DNA of 44,668 bases from Methylacidiphilum sp. (GTDB taxonomy: Bacteria; Verrucomicrobiota; Verrucomicrobiia; CAIQCK01): NCBI GenBank assembly GCA_020718125.1, contig DYDC01000001.1:1-44668 (forward strand). The letters run 5' to 3'. The stretch's first letter is position 1. Every line of letters starts with the position of its first letter. Of the stretch, positions 33,201 to 39,213 are shown in pieces. Below the pieces are notes generated by a model, which saw nothing but the letters and a program-made list of their open reading frames with translations, did not search any database and was not told the origin of the DNA. The translations under genes were made by a program, and so were the position numbers.

Positions 33201-33565
33201 CCGCGGGTCTTGCCGGTCAACTACTGGCGAAGGCGCAGCAGGTCGGCGCCGTGAAGTGCGTCGTTGCCAACGTCGGGGAAACGACGCCTGATGCGCTACG
33301 GACGATTGTTGACGGCATCAAGCCGAAGTTGCCGAGCGGCGTGGTTGTGCTCGGTGGCACGGGCGGCGGCAAGGTGTCGCTGGTTTGCTTCATCACACCC
33401 GACCTCGTGAAAGCGGGCAAGAACGCCGGCGAGATTGTTGGCGCGCTGGCGAAGACTTGCGGCGGTGGCGGCGGCGGCAGGCCGGACATGGCGCAGGCCG
33501 GCGGCAAAGACCCGTCGAAGCTCGACGAGGCGCTGAGATCTGTCACGGGCTTGATTGGCGGCTGA
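30275..33565 (+). CDS. alaS: Alanyl-tRNA synthetase interrupted in frame by a transposase-encoding element
   Basis: Charges tRNA-Ala and edits mischarged Ser/Gly. The catalytic half is intact: [59 protein letters not shown] and [14 protein letters not shown]. After [11 protein letters not shown] (about residue 415) the frame enters a 590-bp element encoding a REP-associated transposase and returns at [20 protein letters not shown]. The editing domain follows with HTVTH (H790, H794) and CGGTH (C900, H904), then the C-Ala domain. LTG occurs on both sides; without 200 codons the protein is 896 residues, the normal size. No stop or frameshift interrupts the 1096 codons. The site is a variable linker in the tRNA-recognition region, where insertion may be tolerated. 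Confidence 0.95.
   Translation: [1096 protein letters not shown]
31516..32105 (+). mobile_element. REP/RAYT element inserted in frame in alaS
   Basis: A 590-bp element bounded by perfect 24-bp inverted ends (31516-31539 and 32082-32105). Each end is GGAG followed by a hairpin (stem CGCACGC, loop GTCCC, stem GCGTGCG on the left). A second hairpin sits inside each end: 31542-31562 (stem CTTCCGGCG, loop TCT) and 32058-32080 (stem CTCCTCGGCG, loop GGA). This is the double-hairpin layout of IS200/REP-type ends. It encodes a Y1-type transposase in the alaS frame. Flanks TTGACGGG and CTAACGGG agree at six of eight positions, so a short duplication is possible though not expected for HUH transposition. 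Confidence 0.92.
31568..32053 (+). CDS. REP-associated tyrosine transposase (RAYT, Y1/HUH) domain within the alaS frame
   Basis: Single-strand-specific transposase of the IS200-like Y1 superfamily. [29 protein letters not shown] begins the domain; the HUH motif is in [12 protein letters not shown] (H495 and H497 of the fusion). [15 protein letters not shown] and [12 protein letters not shown] follow, and the nucleophilic-type Tyr is Y565 in [10 protein letters not shown]. All catalytic-type residues are present, so it may be active. It has no separate stop codon. GTG 31568, six bases after GGAAG, could start an internal product, but that product would read on through the AlaS editing and C-terminal domains. 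The end given is the last recognisable domain residue. Confidence 0.8.
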
Positions 33566-33579
33566 GCCGCGGCGGTTGC

Positions 33580-33870
33580 ATGGCGCTGAAGCAGTTGACG
33601 TTCGCGAAGGACGTGGACGATCTCGACACGCTTTATCTGCCCGACGACAGCATCGTGTTCTCATCCACGCGCGAGCCGAAGTATTGCGGTTGCAACCGGC
33701 ACATCATGGCCAATCTCCATCGCATGGAGGCCGACGGCGCGAACATGCGCCCGATCGGCAAGGGCGCGTTGTTCGAGGGGCACAGCAGCCTGACGCCCGA
33801 CGGCCGCATCCTTTGCGACCGGTGGGAATACGTGGACCGGAACGTCGGCGACGCGCAGGGACTATTGACT
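33580..33870 (+). pseudogene. Fragment of a hydrazine-synthase-alpha-like/beta-propeller secreted protein
   Basis: The stretch DDSIVFSSTREPKYCGCNRHIMANLHRMEADGAN followed by LFEGHSSLTPDGRILCDRWEYVDRNVGDAQGLLT matches the central part of large secreted proteins related to the hydrazine synthase alpha subunit, including the CNRH segment. Only about 95 residues remain; there is no signal peptide and both ends are missing. The frame runs into the promoter and riboswitch of the rib operon. It is probably a gene relic left by rearrangement. An ATG at 33580 could still allow translation of a short peptide. Confidence 0.7.
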
Positions 33871-33893
33871 TCGCCGGGCGGGGCCGATATTTT
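33865..33893 (+). promoter_or_regulatory. Promoter of the riboflavin operon
   Basis: TTGACT at 33865-33870 and TATTTT at 33888-33893 with a 17-base spacer. The predicted start is near 33900, a few bases before the first stem of the FMN riboswitch, so the transcript begins with the aptamer. Confidence 0.7.
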
Positions 33894-33904
33894 CGGCCGT
33901 GTTG

Positions 33905-34056
33905 TAAGTCTTCAGGGCAGGGTGAACATGCCGCCTGTAGTGACGGTGGCGGCAAGTGATTCCCGACCGGCGGTAAACCCCGCGACCCCTCGCGAGCAGA
34001 GGGCTGATCCGGTGCAACTCCGGAGGCGACGGTAAAGTCCGGACGAAAGAAGAATT
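33905..34056 (+). promoter_or_regulatory. FMN riboswitch (RFN element)
   Basis: Conserved RFN blocks appear in order: TCTTCAGGGCAGGGTGAA, TTCCCGACCGGCGGTAAA, CCCCGCGA, GATCCGGTGCAACTCCGGAGGC, GACGGTAAAGTCCGGACGAAAGAAGA. TCTTC (33909-33913) closes with GAAGA (34049-34053) as P1. FMN binding would turn off the rib genes. Unusually, 33 bases (33927-33959) are inserted in the P2 loop between GGTGAA and TTCCC and can form a GCCGCC/GGCGGC hairpin. The expression platform is the terminator just downstream. Confidence 0.95.
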
Positions 34057-34095
34057 CGTGGCTCGCCTGCAAGGCAGGCGGCGTGTCACTTTCGA

Positions 34096-34130
34096 CCCTG
34101 AAGGCTGTGCGGCTTCAGGGTTGTTATTTT
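34096..34130 (+). terminator. Riboswitch expression-platform terminator overlapping the ribBA start region
   Basis: Stem CCCTGAAG (34096-34103)/CTTCAGGG (34113-34120) is followed by TTGTTATTTT, one base before the ribBA ATG. The AGGG of the 3' arm is also the only ribosome-site-like sequence, so the hairpin could stop transcription and block translation at once. Confidence 0.85.
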
Positions 34131-34131
34131 A

Positions 34132-35376
34132 ATGAGTGAGAAACTGACAGTGCAGCCTGGCCAGGACCTGATTCCCGGTTGTCCGTTCGACCCGGTGGAT
34201 GAGGTCATCGCCGATGTGCGCGCCGGCAAGCTGGTGATCGTCACCGACGACGCCGACCGTGAGAACGAGGGCGACCTCATTGTCGCAGCGGAGAAGATCA
34301 CGCCTGCGGTGGTGAACTTCATCGTCAAGCACGGGCGCGGCCTGCTGTGCGTGGCGTTGCAGGACGAGGACCTCACCCGCCTCGGCATCAGCCGGATGGT
34401 TGAGCAGAACCACGACTCGTTCGGGACGGCGTTCATGGTCACCGTGGACGCCGCGGAAGGTGTCACCACAGGCATCAGCGCTGCCGATCGGGCGAAAACA
34501 ATCCAAGTGCTCGGCAGTCCAAAATCGAAGCCGGACGACCTGCGGCAGCCCGGCCACGTCAATCCGCTCGCGGCGCGTCCGGGCGGCGTGTTGCGGCGCG
34601 CGGGGCATACGGAGGCGGCAGTGGACCTGGCGCGGCTGGCGGGGCTGCATCCGTGCGGCGTGCTCTGCGAGATCATGAACGACGACGGCGCGATGGCACG
34701 GCTGCCGGAACTGATCGCGTTCAAGCGCAAACACGGCCTGAAGATGTGCAATATGCGCGACCTGATCCACCATCGGAACCGGCGCGAGAAGCTCATAGTC
34801 AAGGAGCGGGAGGTGACGATGCCGACGGATTGCGGCCACTTCAAGCTGCACCTCTACCGTTCGCTGGTTGACGGCCAGCACCACGTCGCGCTGGTCAAGG
34901 GCGACGTGCGCGGCCGGCGGGGCGTGCTGGTGCGCGTCCACAGCGAATGCCTCACGGGTGATGTGTTTCATTCGCAGCGATGCGACTGCGGCGGCCAGCT
35001 CCACCGCGCCATGAAGATGGTCGAGGACGAGGGGTGTGGCGTCATCGTCTATCTGCGGCAGGAAGGCCGTGGTATCGGTCTGTCGCACAAGATTCACGCC
35101 TACGAGTTGCAGGAGAAGGAAGGTTTGGACACGGTTGAGGCGAATGAACGCCTCGGCTTCCAAGCCGACCTGCGCGAATACGGCATCGGCGCCCAGATCC
35201 TCGTGGACCTCGGCCTTCGCTCCATCCGCCTGCTGACGAACAATCCCAAGAAGATGATCGGTCTCGACGGCTTCGGCCTGAAGGTGATCGAGCAACTGCC
35301 GATCCGCGGCAACCTGACGCCGCACAACGCCCGCTATCTGAAAACCAAGAAACTCAAACTGGGCCACGTCCTCTGA
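34132..35376 (+). CDS. ribBA: Bifunctional DHBP synthase / GTP cyclohydrolase II
   Basis: Supplies both precursors of riboflavin. The N-terminal RibB domain has VTDDADRENEGDLIVAAE, EGVTTGISAADRA, HVNPLAARPGGVLRRAGHTEAAVDL and CEIMNDDGAMARLPEL (about residues 20-205). The C-terminal RibA domain has VRVHSECLTGDVFHSQRCDCGGQL with the three zinc Cys, VYLRQEGRGIGL, and LLTNNPKKMIGLDGFGL (about 215-400). Length 414 is normal. It is the first gene after the FMN riboswitch, with its stop overlapping the ribH start by one base. Confidence 0.97.
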   Translation: MSEKLTVQPGQDLIPGCPFDPVDEVIADVRAGKLVIVTDDADRENEGDLIVAAEKITPAVVNFIVKHGRGLLCVALQDEDLTRLGISRMVEQNHDSFGTAFMVTVDAAEGVTTGISAADRAKTIQVLGSPKSKPDDLRQPGHVNPLAARPGGVLRRAGHTEAAVDLARLAGLHPCGVLCEIMNDDGAMARLPELIAFKRKHGLKMCNMRDLIHHRNRREKLIVKEREVTMPTDCGHFKLHLYRSLVDGQHHVALVKGDVRGRRGVLVRVHSECLTGDVFHSQRCDCGGQLHRAMKMVEDEGCGVIVYLRQEGRGIGLSHKIHAYELQEKEGLDTVEANERLGFQADLREYGIGAQILVDLGLRSIRLLTNNPKKMIGLDGFGLKVIEQLPIRGNLTPHNARYLKTKKLKLGHVL

Positions 35377-35846
35377 TGCTACGCGCGCACAAATCACAAC
35401 CAGTTCTCTCTGCTGATGGCCTGCGATTTGCAGTCGTTGGCAGCCGCTACAACCGTCGCTTTGCCGACGCGCTCGTGAACCACGCCACGCGCACCCTGCA
35501 CAAGGCCGGCGCAGACCGCGCAGACGTGAAGGTCGTGCGGGTGCCGGGCGGGTTTGAGATTCCCGTCGTGGTCGAACGGCTGGCGGCGAGCGGCCATTTC
35601 GACGCGATCATCGCCCTCGGCGTCATCATCCGCGGCGAGACGGCGCACGCCGACCTGATTGGCGCATCCATCACTCGCGAGTTGGCCGGCACGGCCGTGC
35701 GGCACGGTTTACCAATCATCCACGAAGCATTGTTGCTGCAAAACGAGGAGCAGGCCGAAGTGCGCTGCGTGAAGCCGGAGCACAACCGGGGCACGGAAGC
35801 CGCGTTGACGGCGATCGAGATGGCGCGGTTGATGCAGGAGCTTTGA
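35376..35846 (+). CDS. ribH: 6,7-dimethyl-8-ribityllumazine synthase
   Basis: Condenses the RibB product with the pyrimidine intermediate to form lumazine; usually a 60-subunit shell or pentamer. FAVVGSRYNRRFADALVNHA, VRVPGGFEIPVVVERLA, IALGVIIRGETAHADLIGASITREL and EHNRGTEAALTAIEM match the family, with the active-site His in ETAHAD. 156 residues, as usual. It is coupled to ribBA by a TGATG overlap. Confidence 0.95.
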   Translation: MLRAHKSQPVLSADGLRFAVVGSRYNRRFADALVNHATRTLHKAGADRADVKVVRVPGGFEIPVVVERLAASGHFDAIIALGVIIRGETAHADLIGASITRELAGTAVRHGLPIIHEALLLQNEEQAEVRCVKPEHNRGTEAALTAIEMARLMQEL

Positions 35847-35849
35847 ATC

Positions 35850-36323
35850 ATGGGCACACGACGACAGAGCCGCGAAGCCGCAGTCCAGATCCTCTACCAG
35901 CGCGACCTCAACCCGCATGAGGCGCTGGACGATGCCGTGGCGAGATTTTGGAAGGAGCAGGATTATCCCGACGACATCCGCGCCTTTGCTGAAAAGCTGG
36001 CGCGCGGCGCGCTGGAGAAGCGGGACGCCGTGGACGAGCAGATCAAACGGGTCACGGAGAACTGGGAGTTGGAGCGCATCGCGGCCGTGGACCGGAATAT
36101 CCTGCGGCTGGCGATCCATGAGATGATGTTTTGCGACGACATCCCGCCGGTCGTCTCGATCAACGAGGCGGTGGACATCGCCAAGAAGTTCAGCACCAAG
36201 GAGAGCGGCAAGTTCGTCAACGGCATCCTCGACCGCATCCGCAAGGAGTTGCCCCGTCCCGCCCGCACAGCCGGCCCGCGCGAGCCGGAGAGCGGCGGTT
36301 CCGCGCCCACGGCAGCATCATGA
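35850..36323 (+). CDS. nusB: Transcription antitermination factor NusB
   Basis: Binds BoxA RNA with NusE to promote rRNA antitermination. TRRQSREAAVQILYQRDLN at the start, NWELERIAAVDRNILRLAIHEMMF in the middle, and PPVVSINEAVDIAKKFSTKESGKFVNGILDRI at the end are the NusB core. The last roughly 20 residues are a Pro/Arg/Ala tail. Association of nusB with ribH is common in bacteria. The stop overlaps the next ATG (ATGA). Confidence 0.95.
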   Translation: MGTRRQSREAAVQILYQRDLNPHEALDDAVARFWKEQDYPDDIRAFAEKLARGALEKRDAVDEQIKRVTENWELERIAAVDRNILRLAIHEMMFCDDIPPVVSINEAVDIAKKFSTKESGKFVNGILDRIRKELPRPARTAGPREPESGGSAPTAAS

Positions 36324-37162
36324 ACCGCGTGGCCGACCTGCACCTGCACACGCGCCATTCCGACGGCACCTTCACCTCCGCCGAGGTTGTCGCGCGAGCG
36401 GGCGCGGCGGGTTTCGCGTGCATCTCGCTCACCGATCACGACACGCTGGGCGGCGTCCCGGAGATGATCCCGCTATGTGAGGCGGCCGGCATCGAGTTCA
36501 TCCCGGGATGCGAACTGACGGCGCGCTGGAACGAAAAGGAAGTTCACGTCTTGGCGTATTGCGTAGGATGCGAGGATTCGGAGTTTTGCGCGGCGATTGA
36601 GCGTTTCAAGTCCGCGCGCGCGAAGCGCGTCGCGGACATGGTGGGCAAACTGCAAGGCAAAGGGGTTGGCTTGCAAGTCGAGGACGTGACGGCGCTCGCG
36701 GACCGGGGCAGCGCGCTCGGCAGGCTCCACGTTGCGCGCGCGCTCTTGAACCGGGGTTTCATCGGCGAGATTGATGAGGCGTTTCAGCGGTTCATCGGGA
36801 CGGGCAGGCCGGCCTTCGTCCCGAAGTTTCGGCTGTCGGTGGCCGAGGCGGCAACGCTGATTCATCGTGGCGGCGGCGCGGCCATCTTCGCGCATCCGGG
36901 TCTTGCCAACCTCGACGACCAGTTTGACGCGCTGCTGGCTGCGGGCCTGGACGGCATCGAAGTGTGGCACAGCCGGCATTCCGCGTCGCAATGCAAACGG
37001 TATCTGGATTTCGCCACGGCACGGGGTTGTGTCATCACTGGTGGCAGCGACTGCCACGGCATGGCCAAGGGCGAGGTCCTCATCGGCAGCGTCAGGCTCG
37101 ACTATGCCCATGTCGAGCGGTTAAAGGAATGTCATGCTCGGATTGCTTCAAAAGTTTCGTGA
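36320..37162 (+). CDS. PHP-domain phosphoesterase (RNase AM/YciV-like)
   Basis: Polymerase-and-histidinol-phosphatase-fold metal phosphoesterase. Metal motifs: ADLHLHTRHSDGTF (HxH), SLTDHDTLGG, PGCELTARWNEKEVHVLAY, IFAHPGLAN and GGSDCHGMAKGE. The pattern matches the family that hydrolyses 3',5'-nucleotide bisphosphates and shortens RNA 5' ends (YciV). Length is 280. The start overlaps nusB and the end overlaps ftsY by 29 bases. Confidence 0.88.
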   Translation: MNRVADLHLHTRHSDGTFTSAEVVARAGAAGFACISLTDHDTLGGVPEMIPLCEAAGIEFIPGCELTARWNEKEVHVLAYCVGCEDSEFCAAIERFKSARAKRVADMVGKLQGKGVGLQVEDVTALADRGSALGRLHVARALLNRGFIGEIDEAFQRFIGTGRPAFVPKFRLSVAEAATLIHRGGGAAIFAHPGLANLDDQFDALLAAGLDGIEVWHSRHSASQCKRYLDFATARGCVITGGSDCHGMAKGEVLIGSVRLDYAHVERLKECHARIASKVS

Positions 37163-38063
37163 GGGCCTCTCCAAGACCCACGACAAGCTGGTCGGCGAGA
37201 TCAAGCGCATCGTCACCCGCGCGCCCAAGCTCGACCCGGAATCATTGGATGAACTTGAAGCCGCGCTGATCGGTTGCGACATCGGCGTCGAGACCGCGTT
37301 GCGGATCGTGGAGGAAGTCCGCAATGCGAGCGCTGAGGTGGGTCGGGCGTCCCGCACGGCCTCTGGCGAGGTGGATGTGGTGGCAATCGCCAAGCGCATC
37401 GCGTCCGAGGCGCTCAACAGCGGCCCGCTCGCACTGCGTCAGGCCGCGCGGCCGCCGACGGTCGTGTTGCTGGCAGGCGTCAACGGCACCGGCAAGACAA
37501 CCTCGACGGCCAAACTCGCGCATCAGCTCAAACAGGACGGTCGGAGCGTGCTGCTCGCCGCGTGCGACACGTTCCGAGCGGCGGCCATCGAGCAGCTTAA
37601 GATTTGGGGCCAGCGCACCGGCTGCGATGTGATTGCCGGCCAATACGGCGCCGACTCGGCCGCCATCGCCTTTGACGCGCTCGATGCGGCCATCAGCCGC
37701 AAGTGTGACTACCTGTTGATTGACACCGCCGGGTGCCTGCACACGAAGAAGAATCTCATGGATGAGATGGCCAAGATGCGGCGCGTGATCCGAAAACGAG
37801 TGCCCGACGCGCCGCACGAGACGCTGCTGGCGCTGGATGCGACGACCGGCGTCAACGGTCTGAATCAAGCGCGGGAGTTTCATCAGGCGCTGGGCGTGAC
37901 CGGCCTCATTGTCACGAAGCTCGACGGCACCGCCAAAGGCGGTATCGTGGTGGCCATCAACCGCGAGTTGAAGATTCCCGTGAAGTTCATCGGCGTCGGC
38001 GAGCAGGCGGACGACCTCCAGCCCTTCGACGCCAAGGCGTTTGCCGATGCCCTCTTCAGTTGA
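37134..38063 (+). CDS. ftsY: Signal recognition particle receptor FtsY
   Basis: SRP-receptor GTPase that docks ribosome-SRP complexes at the membrane. N domain: residues about 1-105. G motifs: GVNGTGKT (115-122), CDTFRAAAIEQL, IDTAGC (196-201), TKLDGTAKGG, GVGEQADDLQPF. The third motif reads DTAGC where DTAGR is the rule in FtsY and Ffh; Cys201 replaces an Arg that takes part in the SRP-receptor active site. Residues 69-76 (VGRASRTA) come from a REP-like palindrome in the N domain. The acidic A domain is absent, as in many phyla. Length 309. Confidence 0.95.
   Translation: MLGLLQKFREGLSKTHDKLVGEIKRIVTRAPKLDPESLDELEAALIGCDIGVETALRIVEEVRNASAEVGRASRTASGEVDVVAIAKRIASEALNSGPLALRQAARPPTVVLLAGVNGTGKTTSTAKLAHQLKQDGRSVLLAACDTFRAAAIEQLKIWGQRTGCDVIAGQYGADSAAIAFDALDAAISRKCDYLLIDTAGCLHTKKNLMDEMAKMRRVIRKRVPDAPHETLLALDATTGVNGLNQAREFHQALGVTGLIVTKLDGTAKGGIVVAINRELKIPVKFIGVGEQADDLQPFDAKAFADALFS
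37338..37361 (+). repeat. Degraded single REP-like palindrome inside ftsY
   Basis: GTGG then GTCGGGC, loop GTCCC, GCACGGC: the same head, loop and 3' stem as the REP arms in bioF and the DUF763 remnant, with two stem mismatches on the 5' side. It is read as VGRASRTA in the N domain. Only one arm is present. Confidence 0.6.
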
Positions 38064-39213
38064 GTTCGACGAGCAGATGATGCGGCGCGCGCTGGCGCTG
38101 GCCCGGCGCGCGTTGGGGGAGACTTCGCCCAACCCGATGGTGGGGGCCATCGTCGCCAAGAACCGCCGCCTTATCGCCGAGGGCTACCATTACCGCGCAG
38201 GCACGCCACACGCCGAGATTCATGCGCTGAAAGCGGCCGGAACCCGCGCCAGGGGCGCAGACCTCTACGTGACTCTGGAGCCGTGCAGCACACACGGCCG
38301 GACACCGCCCTGCACGGACGCCATCATCGAGGCTGGCATCCGCCGCGTCGTGGTCGCGACGAAGGATCCAAACCCGCGTCACGCAGGCCGCGGCCTTGAC
38401 TTATTGAAAGAGGCTGGCATCAAGGTCGAGATGGGCCTGCTGGCTGAGGAAGCGGCCCGATTCAACGAATGTTTCAACAAATGGATCCGCGCAGGCACGC
38501 CGTTTGTCATCGCGAAGGCCGCCATGTCGCTCGACGGCAAGATTGCGACCGCCGGCGGCAAGTCGAAGTGGATCACCGGCGAGCCGGCGCGCGCGCTGGT
38601 GCGGGAGTTGCGGCGCGGTGTGGACGCGATCATGGTTGGGTGGCGAACCGTGGCGTTGGACGACCCGCGGTTGACGGTGCGGCTGCGCGGCGTCAAGCAT
38701 CAGCCGTGGCGGGTGGTGGTGGACGCGCGCGGTGAGTCGGGCTTGAAGGCGAACGTTTACACCGACGAGCACAAGGCGCGGACGATGGTGGTCACGAGCA
38801 AGTTGGCGCCTGCGGCTTGGCGCAAGCAACTAGCCGACCGCGGAGTTGCAATCATTGAGTGCGCTACTGTAGCGGCGGTCTCTGACCGCCGCAGCACCCG
38901 GAGTGAACGGCCGGCGGTCGGAGACCGCCGCTACAGTGATCGGATTGACCTGCGTGACGCGCTGCGGCGGCTCGGCGAGCGCGAGATCACGAGCGTGCTT
39001 GCCGAGGGTGGCGGGCGGTTATTGGGGGCGTTGATGGATCAGCGGCTGGTGGACAAGCTGGTGTTCTTCTACGCGCCGAAGATCATCGGCGGACGCGAAG
39101 CGCCGACGGCCATCGAGGGCGAGGGCATCAAGGCGCTGGCCGATGCCGTCACGTTGCGAAACGTCGAGTGGCGCAGGCTGGGGGAGGACCTCGTGGTGAC
39201 GGCTTACTGCTGA
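38047..39213 (+). CDS. ribD: Bifunctional riboflavin deaminase/reductase RibD with in-frame REP insertion
   Basis: Deaminates and then reduces the pyrimidine intermediate of riboflavin. Deaminase domain (about 1-145): GETSPNPMVGAIV, GTPHAEIHAL (HAE) and TLEPCSTHGRTPPC (PCxxxGxxxxC) bind zinc. Reductase domain: FVIAKAAMSLDGKIAT, SKWITGEPARALVRELR, DAIMVGWRTVALDDPRLTVR and VLAEGGGRLLGAL. About 24 residues (274-297, VAAVSDRR...DRRYS) come from a REP pair at 38866-38937, inserted after GVAIIECAT. Without it the length is about 364, the usual value. The start ATG overlaps the ftsY end by 17 bases. Confidence 0.95.
   Translation: MPSSVEFDEQMMRRALALARRALGETSPNPMVGAIVAKNRRLIAEGYHYRAGTPHAEIHALKAAGTRARGADLYVTLEPCSTHGRTPPCTDAIIEAGIRRVVVATKDPNPRHAGRGLDLLKEAGIKVEMGLLAEEAARFNECFNKWIRAGTPFVIAKAAMSLDGKIATAGGKSKWITGEPARALVRELRRGVDAIMVGWRTVALDDPRLTVRLRGVKHQPWRVVVDARGESGLKANVYTDEHKARTMVVTSKLAPAAWRKQLADRGVAIIECATVAAVSDRRSTRSERPAVGDRRYSDRIDLRDALRRLGEREITSVLAEGGGRLLGALMDQRLVDKLVFFYAPKIIGGREAPTAIEGEGIKALADAVTLRNVEWRRLGEDLVVTAYC
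38866..38937. repeat. REP pair in frame inside ribD
   Basis: Left arm GTAG, stem GGCGGTC, loop TCT, stem GACCGCC; the right arm is its inverted copy with one loop-edge change (GGAGACC). The outer ends ACTGTAG/CTACAGT are fully symmetric. The element is nearly the same as the bioA copy, with a different central spacer, and the two are read in the same frame. Confidence 0.9.

Noticed and set aside
33580..34035. Treating the hydrazine-synthase-like frame as an intact gene
   Set aside because: It would run through the rib promoter and riboswitch, and most of the family length is missing.
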